From Nageia nagi (taxonomy: Eukaryota; Pinophyta), in the NCBI GenBank assembly GCA_050084985.1, contig JBITNC010000001.1, forward strand, positions 620,001-684,000: a stretch of 64,000 nt of DNA. Direction: 5' to 3'. A program made the position numbers and the translations under genes. Below are positions 33,930-46,399 of this stretch, piece after piece. Position 1 is the stretch's first letter. Each line of letters opens with the position of its first letter. The notes beneath the pieces were generated by a model, which did no database searches, was not told where the DNA came from, and saw only the letters and a list, made by a program, of their open reading frames with translations.

Positions 33930-34716
33930 TTACAATTTTTAGTAACTGCTATTTTTATAAATTGAAAAAGTATATGGATGCTATATATTGAAATGATCAA
34001 CGCAAAAAAATATTAGGAATGGTCTAGGTCTCAATTTGATGACTTTCCGAATTTTACACGGTTTTTTCTAAAATATCATTACCTTCAGTAACGAATGGGC
34101 ACTCTCATAATTTGCTAATCCCTCATGTTTTGGAAGATATTCGCTTTGGAAGTTTTTGCCTATTTTGGAGCTGCTATTTTGGACAAGAAGTTTGAGGGTT
34201 TCATGAGATTCTGAAAAAAAAATGGACAAAATTTTGGCTGAAAAAATAGCAATTTCTAGGGTTCCACTTCAATGCGACCTTGCAATCTACTAAAAAGGGG
34301 TTTTAGAAACCTAGCAGAACTAAAAAGGGGTTTTACCTCAAATTCCATAAGAAATATTGAAATACGAAATAAACACAGACTCGTAATGCATCAAGTAAAA
34401 CAGTTGGAACAATATACTCAGGTTAACAACCAGATAATAGAACATAATAAATTTAGTGATAGCAATAACGAATCGCAAGCCTCTTCAAGGAGGCTTCCTC
34501 CTTACAACTCAAAAGATAATTGATTTTCCAAGATGCTCTCTTTACCCCTCTTACAAATATTTATGGTCCTTCTACCCTAATTGGAGGTTTACATTCAAAA
34601 TGACGATTCACCTTACAAAATATGATGGTTCACATTACAAGCCGATGCAAGCAAATAATTAAATTAACTAAAACATAAATAAGCCTAAGTAAATTTTAGG
34701 ATATGGGATCCTAACA
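33930..34716 (-). repeat. Gypsy 2 5' LTR (probable)
   Basis: The outer end TGTTAGGATCC at 34716 on - directly abuts copia 1 coding sequence, and gag starts at 33905 on the other side. The inner LTR border and PBS are unclear: no TGGTATCAGAGC-like site is seen. The partner LTR is lost. Confidence 0.5.
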
Positions 34717-37317
34717 AACAATCTAGTGAAAATAAGTTCAAAGACAGTTGTAAGAGACATTCTGAGCATAGGCAAGCCATCAAATAGCATCTGTTCTTCA
34801 TGTCAAAAAGGTAAGCTCACCATAACTTCATTCAAAGCAAAAAAGTATTATTCTAGCAAACCTTTGGAAATTGTACATACAGATTTATGTGGGCCCATGA
34901 GAACACAAAGCATAAACAGGATTAAATACTTCATGGTGTGTATAGATGACTATTCCAAAATGACATGGGTGATGTTTCTAGAACACAAATTGGAAGCTCT
35001 TGAAATGTTCAAGATCTTTAGAAGACAAGCAAAGAATCAAATAGAAAAAAGGATCAAATGCTTAAGATCGAATAGAGGTTGAGAATTCATTTCAAATGAA
35101 TTTAAAAAGTATTATCAAAAACATGGCATCAGGAGACAACTTTCAGCAGCTAGGACACCACAAGAAAATGGTATGGTAGAAAGAACATGATAGTACAAAA
35201 AATTGCATGAATTATATTGACTGAGTGCAAGATAGCAAACAAATTTTGGAAAGAGGCAATCCACATCGCGGTATACATTCAAAACATGAGCATGTTGATG
35301 CCTCATGAAAGCAAGACCCCATATGAGTAGTGGTTCGGAAAAAGAGCAACAACGAGACACTTTAAAGTTTTTGGCAACAAGTGCTACATCAAAAGGATTG
35401 AAGACAATATTGGAAAGTCTAAAGCTAGAGCAGATAAAGGCATCTTTCTTCGTTAGTCAAGAAAAGCAAGACTTACAAATGTTACAATAAGAGATAAACA
35501 AAAATAGTGGAAAGTACGAATGTCAGTTGATAAAAAGAGAGAACCAGCAAGCAGCAATGAGGAGAACTTTTCCATTTACAAGGACGAAATAGAAGGAGAA
35601 AAGGAAGAGGACAGATGAAGAAGCGAAAAGTGAGTCAGAAAATGAGAAACCAAATGAAGATAAAGAAAAGAACAAGAAATCCAAATCCACAAGTTGGCAA
35701 AAAAATCATCCTAAAGAACAAATAATTAAAGATCCCAAAGTTGGTATTTAAATAAGAAGAAAAATTGTAAGAGCTTTCTCTCTTTTATCCAACATAGAAA
35801 CTAAAAATGTTGATGAGGCAAGTCGAGATGAAGGTTTGATAGAAGCAATGAATGAAGAATTAGATCAAATTGAGAAAAACAAGACTTGGGAGTTAGTACT
35901 AAGACCCGCAAACAAGAATGTGATCGGTACCAAATGGGTCTTTCGAAACAAATTGAACGAAGATGGACAGGTAATCAAGAACAAAGCAAGATTGGTATGC
36001 AAAAGGTATGCGCAAGTTGAAGTTATTGATTTCGATGAAACCTTTGCTCTTGTGGCTAGATTAGAGGCAGTTAGAATGTTTCTTGCTTTGGCAGTATACA
36101 AAAACTTCAAAGTTTATCAACTGGACATGAAGTCAACATTCTTGGATGGAAAACTTGAGAAAGAAGTTTAATTTGAGCAACCAAATGGTTTTCAGTTGGG
36201 ATAGGATCCAAAGTTGGTGTGCAAATTGAAGAAAGCGCTTTACGGTCTAAAGTAAGCACCCCAAGCATTGTACTCCAAGCTTGATGCATATTTTCATTAG
36301 CATGGCTTCAGAAAAGGTATGGTGGATAGTTATCTTCACATAAATCTGAAAATGGAAATCAAATCATTTTTATTGTTTATGTGGATGATATTATTTTCAG
36401 AGGATGCAAAGATGAATTATGTAAAGACTTTGCAAACAAGATATAGAAAGAATTTGAAATGTCCATGATAGGGGAACTTTCATATTTTCTTGGTTTGCAA
36501 GTTAGTTGAAAAATGGCATTTTTATTTCGCAAATCAAGTATGTAAAAGAAATGTTGAAAAAGTTTACTATGGCGGATTGCAAGCCAGTAAGCACTTCTAT
36601 GACAATATGTTGCAAGTTGAGTAAAGATGACAAATTCCCATCGATTGATCAAACTATGTATAGGTCAATGATTGGAAGCTTACTGTACTCGACAGCTAAT
36701 AGACCAAACATATTGTAGGTAGTGTTCATGGTTGCACGATTTCAGGCTAGTCCCATTGAGACTCATTTGACAGTAGTGAAGAGAATTTTTCGGTACCTCT
36801 AAGGCATAGTGGATTATGGTTTGTTGTATCCAAAGGGGAAGGACTTCACACTTATTGCTTATTCAAATGTAGATTGGGCAGGTTGTGTTGATGGCAGGAA
36901 GAGCACCAGTGAAGATGCATTTTACTTGGGTGACAATCTTGTGGCATAGCACAATAAGAAGCAGGAATTAGTTGTACACATGCAGAATACATAGCAACGT
37001 CATCATGTTGTACATATGTACTATGGATGAAACAAATGATGAAGCACCTTGGTATTCATATCAACGAGCCCATTTCAGTGTTATGTGATAACACAAATGC
37101 AATCAAAATCTCAAAGAACCTGGTTATACATTCTTGCACAAAGCATATTGCTATTCGATACCATTTCTTGAGAGAGCAAGTTGCTAAAAGAGAGGTTAAG
37201 TTGGATTTTGTTCCAACAATAGAGCCAGTAGAAGATATATTCACCAAACCATTTTCCAAGGAAGTATTTGAATACCTTCGCAAGAAATTGGGAGTGGTCA
37301 TACTTCCCAAGCATTGA
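34717..37317 (+). pseudogene. Copia 1 pol: integrase, RT, RNase H
   Basis: The GAG-pre-integrase end (C-S-S-C-Q-K-G-K) and integrase core (H-T-D-L-C-G-P-M; then R-S-N-R-G, where the family has R-S-D-R-G, so the second catalytic Asp is Asn; then T-P-Q-E-N-G) run to about 35460. RT starts near 35836 with N-K-T-W-E-L-V, G-T-K-W-V-F-R-N-K, Y-Q-L-D-M-K-S-T-F-L and Y-V-D-D near 36380. RNase H is at about 36800-37310 with C-D-N-T-N-A-I and a D-I-F-T-K-P terminus. Many stops and shifts; not functional. Confidence 0.9.
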
Positions 37318-37518
37318 CTAGCTCTCAGGACCACATTCTCAGGGGGAGCATTTTTGTCTTTGATTATCATTTTGTTCTTATTTATGATTTTTGCTAAGTG
37401 TACTAATTTTTACCATAGAATGTTGTGCATGGATTCAGGGCGAGTTTACTGTGGCCCTTTGGTCTTGTTATCAAAGGGGGAAAAGAGTTACAGGAAATTG
37501 TGTATTGCCAACAATTCC

Positions 37519-37529
37519 AAAGGGAGGGA
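37519..37529 (+). other. Copia 1 polypurine tract
   Basis: AAAGGGAGGGA directly before the LTR start. A second purine run, CAGGGGGAGC near 37339, lies shortly after the pol stop and could be an internal tract. Confidence 0.65.
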
Positions 37530-37530
37530 T

Positions 37531-39722
37531 TGTTGACCAAGGTGCAACAACGATGTTATCATTTTTGTCAACACACCATTATGGATGTATTCAATGCTTG
37601 CATGGGAATTTTCTGTGTATATATGTTGCAGTGTTCAAAGCTGAAAAAGTTGCAAAATTGTCAAAAGTTGTAAAAGTTGTCAAAAAGTTGCAAATGAAGT
37701 AAAAATTGCACATTGGTGCTTATTTGGAGATGTTCGGTTCTTGTGTGGATGTATTTGGTGTTCAAAGAAGTTATTGTAGGTTTTTTGTGCGAATTTGCAA
37801 AATTTGCCAAAAGTTGCAAAAATCGTCAAAGGTACCAAAATCGTCAAGTCGCCAAAACCCCAAAGGACTGTGTTGGAAAGCCCAAAAAAATGTGTGTAGG
37901 CTTGTTGGATGATAATAAGTGTGTTTGCAGCGTTGGAACGACCGGTTGTCTTATCGGTGCATGATTAGACAATTTAGTGTTTTATGGGACAATTGTAAAA
38001 TTAGTGTCAGAGGGCATTTTACAGGTAAAATATCAAGCAATTTGGAAGGAGTTAGGCTTTGAAATTTATACAGGTCATAGATTGAATTACGGTAAACATA
38101 CAGTTCAAATTTCAGCAATGAAGACCCAAGACAGAAACGACGAGAGTTGTAAAAAGCTAATTTGCCACTTTTTCTAGTTTTGGACAATTTTATGGGACAA
38201 CGGTAAAATGCTAAAATCTATGTTTGGTTGTGAGAAATATTGAAGTTTGATGATTGATTCACCTTTATCTCATCAAAATGAACAACTTTTCTTTTTGCAC
38301 CACCTCGATCCGAGATCACGAAGTATGAGTTTGAGTAACTTGCACCATTCTTTGTCCGCCAAGTGTTTAACAAGTTGTTTCTTTGATGTTTTTCAAGTGT
38401 TCGATCATTTTGAAGGCAAATTGCTTGATTTTATGCTTGGAAGTGTTCTAGTAGTGTTATTGGTCAGCAGTAGTGATGATTTGTTGAATTGCAATTGTGG
38501 TAGAATTGTTTGAGAAACTATGATTATTGGTGAATTGATAGTTTTGTTAAAATTCAAATATTATTAAAGATAAAATATCAATCATTTTTGGAAGGGCATA
38601 ACTTTTGATATAGGCATCCAATTGAATTGATTTTTTTCCATTCAATATCCCTTGAAAAGATCTTTCCAGCAAATATATGCATGCCTATCTTTTTAGAGAT
38701 TTGACCTTCATTCAGTGCATTTTGTTTAGGGAACGTTCTGAAGGCTGGTTAGCATAGGGGGCATTTGGGATGCTAGTTTGCATTTTTTTTTATACATGTC
38801 AATTTCTTACGATATAAAAGAAAAAGAAAAAGCCAAGGGTTTGAGTGATTGTTGGATGAAATATGTACACAAGTTTTGAAAGAAAATAATGGAAGAACAG
38901 AGTTTTCCTTACGAAGGAGCTGTTACAAAGAGAACCCTAAGATTTGGGTGGTAAAAGACATCATTATTCAAAGTGAATGTAGTGTTTTTGATTGACAGAC
39001 ATTCTAGCAATGTGAAGACAAGGTTAGAGATTCTTGGAGGCATAACGAACATTTGTTTTACACTGTTGTGGACAAGTGTGAAATGCAGGTGTGCAGTATG
39101 GTTGTGATTGAGAGAGTAAAAAAGCAAGGTAGTTTTTGGGTGTCGATTTGTTTTGAATGGAATAGTTACAGGGCATACGTTCTTGAAGAATTCAAGGCAT
39201 AACAATAATCATATTATTATTGCATTCGGACAACTATGAGGAGCTGTTGTGTAGGGCTAGAAAAGGGAATTCATTGGCAGTAATTCAAGGTGTTGTGTTG
39301 TGTGAACAGTAGTGTGGTTGCAACCGTCAGGATGAACAGAAGAAGAGTTTGTGTTAAACCACTCATAGTCTTTGGAATAGAGAAATTTTCTATTACTGCT
39401 TGGTGAGTTCGTAGAGTGGATGCTTGGCGACAAGGGTCGGTGCTCCTTGCAGTCAATGTTGCAAAAGTTGGGGTTAGTCAGTGCTACTCCCCACAGTGGG
39501 TGCTACAAAAACATTGTAAGACCAATTTATTTTGTGACTAAATTTAGATGGAAGTCCGAGCAGTCCTTTGGCAGAGTGGTTTTTCCCACATTTGTTTTCC
39601 ACTATAAATCTCGTGTTGTGCAATGCTTGCTTGTGTGTTTGCTTATTCTTTTTTATTTTGCATGTGTTAAATTTTTAAGTTACGCATTCACCCCCCCTCT
39701 CAGTGTCACATGTAGTTCAACA
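37531..39722 (+). repeat. Copia 1 3' LTR
   Basis: Starts TGTTGACC and ends TTCAACA, giving a six-base terminal inverted repeat. Near its end it has the CATTCACCCCCCCTCT stretch common just before the end of copia LTRs. TATA-like sequences occur at about 38812 (GATATAAAAG) and 39602 (CTATAAATC). 2,192 bases. Open frames in it are not supported. Confidence 0.65.
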
Positions 39723-41730
39723 AGATCTTCACCATTAAACACTCTAGATCTCATATCTGTATCAAAATATCAATTTAGGACAACATATAGAACTTAGAAA
39801 AATACTCCATAATGCATGAGATCTAATAGAAAATGAGACGAGCAAAATATGGATGGAAATTTGCCTCTAGGGCCTAAATGTAATGTTCCAAAATTACTCT
39901 CAACAAAAACAACTCAGCACTAGGGCACACAAACCATCCAATACTCCCACATGGGCCTCCTAGGCCTTCTGAACTATACTCTACACCAAACAAGGATCTC
40001 ACAATGTTGATGTCAGCCCCTAGGGCTTTTCCAACACTCTGCAAACCCCACGAATGTCCACAACAACAATGCACAACACAGGAATACCAACGATGGCTAC
40101 ACACAATGATATGAAGCCAAAACAAGCTTCCAACACCAGTATATCACAACACATGCACACAACGAAACAACACAATGATGAGAGGCACAAAGATATGTAT
40201 TTAGTATGATATGATAATGAAGTACAATGGAGGTCACAACACACAGATCTAGGGTTCCAAACCCTCAATAAGCTGAACATGCAATGGGAAAGACTCACTC
40301 CCTCAGTATCCGAATCCCCTCCTACAAAGGAGTTTCCTCGAATCCTGGGACCACTAAAGGTAGAAGCTCGCCCTTGGAATGCCATTGGATGGGCTAGGTG
40401 ACCCACCTAAGCCATAGAATGTTAGGCTCCCAACCATGTCACTCCTCTAGATGCCATCTAGGAATATTGCTCAGCACTGCCAAGACTTAAATGCCCGATT
40501 GGGTCTGGTATAGAAAGTATATGATAAATGGTAACCTCATAGTGGAGCCTCATCCTCAATATATAGTCTCTCCTAGATCTCACTTAGGAATCATGCGCAT
40601 GCCTCTCTATTCCAATGTTGCCTAGGGATACCAGTAATCACAAGATCCAATGGCTAGATATGCAACACCTTGGGATCATGCATCACAGCTTAGAAAAATG
40701 GTCCCATTACTATTGCTACATGCATTGAATACACATCACAACATACTCACATCCCGAGGAGTGGGACGTCACGTTTCAAGGAGTCAATATGAAGTCGTTT
40801 ATAAATTTCCATGGGTGGCCACGAGGTGGAAGACGAGTCCGGATGGCGAACTTCAAGAGACCATAACTCCTTCGTTTCTTGATGAAACCATGTCGTGTGA
40901 CCTATCAAAACATTTCCCACAAGATGCCCTATCCAAAGAACAAATCATATCAGCTCTCCAAGACCTCTGGTGAACTCTATCTTCTAAAAGGGGATGTCAC
41001 CGTGATTCCCACAATCTAGGATTACCCACACATAACAACACTACATTGGGATTCCCACAATCCGAAATTACCCACACATAACAACACTACATTGGGATTC
41101 CCACAATCCAAGATTACCCATACACGACATCACATATTACTACTCAAGAAGAGATGTCCCATTTCTGGGCTCATAGTGGGTCCACAGGACCATAAGCTTC
41201 TACCTTGAGTTGCACAATCACACTACACACATGAACTAACTATAGATTACAAAGTGGTCATGATTTAATTTATCATTGGCTCAAATGGGACATCACACTG
41301 AACATCTCACTAAGAGTGGCAAATACAAGTGAAAATATACCCAAATTTGATCCAGAATTCACCAAGGAATGTGATGTCCCTTTCAAAATGGCAAATACAT
41401 GCAAATCTCTCCTCAAAACTCATAACAATGGCTGAGCAGACCTCTAAAAACTAGAAAACATGACATGAACAAGCCTAGAACAATGCAACGTCCCTCTCTA
41501 ATGCAGATATGGAGTGAATTTGAGCCTCAAAATAGATCTAGAATAGAATAGTAGGCTAGACATCTCATGTATTATGCAAAATTGGCCTCACAACTGAAGA
41601 AATTTGCCTCCTAGGTGTGGACGTCCTCCTCCAAGGGCAATTAATGACTTGAAAGATCAACAATAAGCCTCCTAGAAGCTCAACGTTCCACCTACCAAGT
41701 AATAGTGTTGAAGAAACTCCAGGGTTTTCG
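39723..41730. other. Unassigned old repeat-like sequence
   Basis: GC-moderate sequence with many short open frames but no recognisable domain. Phrases such as GATGTCCC recur (about 41150, 41375, 41490), suggesting LTR or leader debris on an unknown strand. It contains the 46-bp tandem repeat. Confidence 0.35.
41002..41131 (+). repeat. 46-bp tandem repeat, 2.8 copies
   Basis: Units at 41002-41047, 41048-41093 and 41094-41131 (partial) start GATTCCCACAATC and contain ATTACCCA(C/T)ACA. They differ at a few positions. Confidence 0.85.
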
Positions 41731-42605
41731 TCCTAGAGCCCCTTTGACAATGAAGGTTTTTGTTCCCCTCTTGGACATTGTATTATTTCTTCTTTTTGTG
41801 GAATTCGGCTTGTAGCTAAATTACATTTCTCTTGTGGATGAAACCCTACAAGAGCATCTTCTACGGACGAAAACCTATAGAAGATAGATTCAGAGATGAA
41901 AACATATGGATCGTGAGAGTGGAACGAAAACACTAACTCTCTTGGAGGCAAACCTACATAGGGTTTGCATTTGTAGTTCATTGGATTTAATTGTGGAGCA
42001 TTCAATGTGTATTCAACCAGCTAGGGCATCATTGCACCATTTTGAGAGATTAGATTTTTATTCAGCCATTAGAGGGCTTTTACATCACATTATACAGTTT
42101 CCAACATCAAATCCAGTATACTAAATCAAACACCTAACTCTAAGAGGCATTTTCGGGCACTTTGCATCCATTTTGAAGCTTCTAGAAGGTCCATTCAGCT
42201 TGAAAGAAACAAAGTGACGTTTTTGAGTATTCAGTCAATTGAAGGCATTTTGTTGGCCAGATTTGATAAGATCCATCAGTATTGGTTGTATTCAGAGGGT
42301 TCTATACCAGATTTGATATATTGCATTGTTGGTTTTCAGATCAAGGTTTCTTCTCATGCATGTTTGCAGATCTTGACATTTTTGAGTAGATCTATTCATT
42401 GTAATTGATATAGTTTTATATCAAATGCAAATCCATTGATTTGGCCCAAGATTTGAGTATTTTAGTAATTTCTCTGTATTGCGGTATAAATTAGAATTTT
42501 ATTTGTAGCAAATCATAATTTATTTGCAAGAAATATTGTGTTTTGCCCTAGGGTTTGAAAATTTCAAAATAGGGACACTAAATCCAACACATAGGCTTCC
42601 ATGAG
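41731..42605. other. Unassigned sequence
   Basis: No coding, repeat or RNA signal that I can support. The style resembles a retroelement leader (AGGGTTTG-rich). Confidence 0.3.
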
Positions 42606-42607
42606 GA

Positions 42608-43200
42608 GGATCCTATGGATGTCAAGGAGTAGATGAGTGATGCCAAACTTGGTGATACTATAGGATATTACAATGGAGATGAGGAGAATGAGAATGCTCT
42701 AGCAGCCTTGAATGTGATGATTTTTATGTGGCTCAAGTAGATCAAACATGGCGAGAGGGTGATCCATGTAATTATGTCAATACATCTAGGGTTAGTGATA
42801 AAAATGCAAGATAAATAACAATATGTTAATATGATAATGTTTGCTTTTGTAGATAATGTTGAGGAGTGGCAAACCCTTATCTTGGATAACACCATGACTG
42901 TATTTAGGGGAGGGGATGACATGCGGCCTCGGTTTTCAAATAGGAAAAAACAACATAGCAATGTATTTTCCTTGACATTGGAGCTACATGATAGGAAAGA
43001 GAGAGCAAAGGTCAAGCTAGAGGTACAATGAGCGAGTATACGAGAACTAGATGGACAAATTCAATAGTTAATTTCAAAGTTGCAACAAGTACGAACAGAG
43101 GTTGCTAGGCAAGAGGGTGAGGCTAAACTACAATTAGTATGTCCCCACAAGGAAATCCATGGACTACCTATCTCACATAAAAGGAGAAGTTTGAAGCTCT
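42608..43200 (+). pseudogene. Broken coding remnant with coiled-coil part
   Basis: Open pieces at 42608-42825 and 42831-43031 share a plausible direction. The second continues past a TGA into E-L-D-G-Q-I-Q and K-L-Q-Q-V-R-T-E-V-A-R, a Lys/Glu/Gln-rich stretch likely to form a coiled coil. It ends near a purine-rich segment at 43375-43395. I do not recognise it; it could be retroelement gag debris or chance. Confidence 0.25.
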
Positions 43201-43429
43201 ACTCTTTGAGCTATGATAAATGAAGAGGAATTTGATGTACTTTAAGGGTGAGTACAACATAATATCTTCTTAGGGTATCAAGAGGAGATTCACACTGGGA
43301 TTGTCCTAAAGGAGAATGATGGCAATATTTGAACAATAGCCATCGACCCGAGCAGTATTGTCTAAGGAGGGCACAAATGAGGAAGGAGGGGAGAACTAGG
43401 CTCTTTGCTACCTGATGTATATCATTGTA

Positions 43430-44150
43430 TTATACTAAATTTTGAAAAGATTAATACAAAATTTGATTTTTGCATACAAATTATTGATCAATGATAATAA
43501 ATTTGGTTAAATGAAAATTACTGAATCATACCTTAAGTGTATGATAATCATGATGTTAATAATTTCTCAATTTTGAAACATGTAACAATACATTGACTTA
43601 AATTGTAGTTGTATTAGTTGATAAATGCAATTGCTTTTATGAAAATTGAGGAGATAATCACATGAATCAGGTGTACCAACAAGAAGATGAAATCCAAAAC
43701 AAGATATAACAAAGAAATTGGAATGAAAAAATATGATAAAAATCAAAAGCGAAATACCAAAAATAGAATTTGAAGGATCTAATTTTGTGATCAAACTTCA
43801 AGAAGTGACACCTACATAATTATCCTTGAAGGACAATTTGCACCAATTTGTTTGATGAGAAAATCACCATGCTAATATGGGCGATGTATAAAACCCTACA
43901 GGATTGTTCTAAATTGTTTCCGTGCATTGTCCAAAACGACCACATTTTGGGAGCTCTAGTCCTAAAGCACCCATAATGTAGGCCTATGTGTATCAAAATG
44001 CCCACATTTTGGGACAAATTGCATTTTGAGCCTGAAATGCGTTTATATTGACTATCATCATGAAAATATGCTTTTGTACACTATTTTGCTACCATTTAAT
44101 ATTTATGTGAATCCAATAACACTTTCTAATTATTTTTCTATGTGATCCGC
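43430..44150. other. Unassigned AT-rich sequence
   Basis: No coding signal. A CCACATTTTGGGA motif occurs twice, at about 43940 and 44010. Confidence 0.3.
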
Positions 44151-44159
44151 AACCTATTA

Positions 44160-45250
44160 TGGTAAGGGGTTATTACAAATTCCCAATTTATGGTTTTGTG
44201 GTTGAACTAATGCAAAATGTTGAGCCAGTTGAATAGGTTGAGTATCATCATCAAATTTGATTGCCTTATAATCAATCAAATTTTTTATAATATTCCTTAG
44301 CTTTCTACATTTCATCGTGATATGTCCGAAGTTTTGATGATAGTTGCAAATTCCTTCAAACCTATAACCTTTTGGGACACCATTGGGAATGGATGTTCTC
44401 TTCTTGAGGGCAACTCAATAATATGCCCATTAACTAAGATGTCCAAAACTCAGTTTAAGCTTTACTGAAAGCGTGAGTACTTTCTTTGTGGTATTTGGTG
44501 AAGGATGGTTTTAACTTTTTTGTGTTTGCCACAACCATTGTATTTTTGTCTTTGTCAATTATTGTGTTGTTCTTTTTTTTACTGACATTCTAAAAGCATA
44601 ATTTCTTTTTTGATCATGTAGCGAATCATTTCTTCCAAAAGAAGTGATTGTAAAAAAATCATCTTTTAAGCCTTTTTGTTTTGCTTTGATTTTGTTTGCC
44701 TTCCCTTTCTATACCTTTATAAAATAATAGAATTTCTAATTTTGGTAAATGTATAAGCTTGTATAAATCTCCTAATGTGGTATCACGTTTGATCTTCAAT
44801 CTATAGTCTTGCAAAAATTTGCATGTGGGATTCTCAAAGTTCTTACTAGTCTCATTTGGTAATTCTTGATACCATGGGAGGCATCACCTATTAGGTTCTT
44901 GAAAATTATCCTAATCATGAGATCTTTATTGTTGTTGAATTCAATTGCTTCATTCTTGAATCTAAGTATATGTTGTGCAAGGTCTTTGTTACCATTGTAT
45001 TTGATAAAACTTGGTAGATCCTTTTCTGGTTAAGTCGGTGATTTGATTCTTGAATATAGAGTTTTTCCAATGCTTTTGTATGAAACCACATGATGTGAAT
45101 TCGTGCCTCTTTATAAACATTGTTAATTCTTCTAGAGTTTGTTGAACTTTTGGTGTGTTTGTTCCATTAATTGCATCCTAGATTATTTCCTAGGTTGCTC
45201 CATATTAGACCTTGTTTTGGTGAAAACCAAGATTACAAATGGACTGAGGA
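44160..45250 (-). pseudogene. Gypsy gag fragment (gypsy 4)
   Basis: On - from about 45190 the frame encodes T-L-E-E-L-T-M-F-I, then after a shift K-Y-N-G-N-K-D-L-A-Q-H-I-L-R-F-K-N-E. It continues L-M-I-R-I-I-F-K-N-L-I-G-D-A-S, the pattern of the retrotransposon gag domain. Further on (about 44365-44310) it encodes I-C-N-Y-H-Q-N-F-G-H-I-T-M-K-C, a C-x3-H-x3-GH-x4-C zinc-binding box of the kind seen in Athila/Tat-type gypsy gag. No pol or LTR recognised nearby. Confidence 0.6.
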
Positions 45251-45329
45251 TGAGGGTATAGGGGGATTGGGAAACGTGTATCCAAGGATGGTAGGGGACG
45301 GGGGCATTATTTTAAGGGATTCTTTGAAA

Positions 45330-45690
45330 CGATAAGTGTGTTGTATATACAAAATAAAAATATTGAATTTAATTTATTTTGAAGCATTAAAATAAATATA
45401 TTATAGAAATTAAATTATTAAACGTATTAAAATTTTATTATAAAACAATTAAAATTAATTTAAAAAACATAAAATATACAATTTATTATCATAAAACAAT
45501 ATAAAAATACTAAAACCATTAAAATTAAATATATTAAAAATTATTATAAAAAGATTGAAATTAATTTAATTAAATACATTAAAGATTTTAAAAATATTAA
45601 AAAAAAACTATAATTAAATTATTAAATGTATTAACTATTAAAATTAAATTAAAACATTAAAATTAAATTCAAATGTTTAAACTAAAGAAT
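45330..45690. other. Very AT-rich block
   Basis: Made almost wholly of A/T with recurring AAAATTAAAT and TAAATTATTAAA words. No genes. Confidence 0.6.
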
Positions 45691-45980
45691 TAAAAAAATA
45701 TATCTCTCTCAATTATTCCATCAAAAAACTCGAGGTTGCACCACTTGATGTACATTTGGAGAAGGGTGTTGTGCAAAAACACGTCTTCCATGAACCTCAA
45801 ATTGCGATTGAAAATTAGAGCATGTACACACTTGCCCTGATGTAAGACTTTCTTCTGAATGCAATACTTATGTGAAGAGGAGTCCACAATGCCATGAACA
45901 TTATGCAACACATGCACAACCTCATTGAGATGACCCTCTTTACAAAGTGCAACGATGGTGGTGGGCAATGTAGAGGTTGT
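45690..45980 (-). pseudogene. PPR protein gene fragment
   Basis: A 92-codon frame encodes A-L-C-K-E-G-H-L-N-E-V-V-H-V-L, then G-K-C-V-H-A-L-I and then D-V-F-L-H-N-T-L-L-Q-M-Y-I-K-W. This is the register of plant PLS-class pentatricopeptide repeat proteins: a first half repeat, then a G-K-x-x-H-A helix and an N-x-L-x-x-M-Y block. PPR proteins bind organellar RNA. Only about two and a half motifs remain, and the conserved C-G after Y-I-K is W-C. Both ends run into AT-rich or unassigned DNA, so it is a pseudogene scrap. Confidence 0.7.
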
Positions 45981-46399
45981 GGGTATTCTTCTTGTGGAAG
46001 AGAGTGTGAGAGATGCCCAATAATCTGAATGCTATAATGACTTGTGGTGTTTGTGTATTTGTAGGTGCATTGCTATTTTGCAAGGGACGACTACCCAAAT
46101 CCTTTGAACATCCCGGTGATGGCCCTTATCATTTCCTTCAAAAGGGGTACGAAGGGGAAATGTCCCCGTGTACGTCCCCCCATCCAAGAAATGTAAAGTA
46201 TGGGAAAAATCCTCCCCCAAGTAGGGAGACACATCCCCGTGTATCCTTGGCGAAAACTCCTTTTTTGTTTGTATGTTTCCATTGGAGTATCTCTACAAAT
46301 TCTATCAATTGTATGAATTGTTCTTCAAGATATAATCTTTTGAATTGAGGTTTTCCTTTCTCCATTAAATGAAATTTATTATGGTCTCTACCTAAAGTT

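Larger units (their letters stand above)
5093..34716 (-). mobile_element. Gypsy 2: nested Ty3/gypsy element, split in three pieces
   Basis: Read on the - strand, the pieces give LTR (34716 to about 33930), gag, protease and RT first half (33905-31705), RT second half and RNase H start (24099-23683), then RNase H end and integrase start (5541-5093). The two gaps are filled exactly by unit D and by gypsy 1. The reading frame is continuous across each gap once one target-duplication copy is discounted. The integrase is cut at about 5093 by the palindromic element, and the left LTR is not present. The outer right end (TGTTAGG at 34716) abuts copia 1 coding sequence, so gypsy 2 itself inserted into copia 1. 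Confidence 0.85.
34717..39722 (+). mobile_element. Copia 1: Ty1/copia element, right part
   Basis: Integrase, RT and RNase H in copia order, then a polypurine tract and a long 3' LTR. The left part (gag, protease, 5' LTR) is missing because gypsy 2 inserted at about 34716 and its far side is not preserved in the window. It is the oldest layer of the nested stack. Confidence 0.85.

Noticed and set aside
39874-40406. Two overlapping Cys/Val-rich frames on -
   Set aside because: No domain, low-complexity codon use; likely chance in old repeat DNA.
46013-46365. Overlapping frames on both strands near a GGGGACG-rich stretch
   Set aside because: Several frames open at once from base composition; no recognisable protein.
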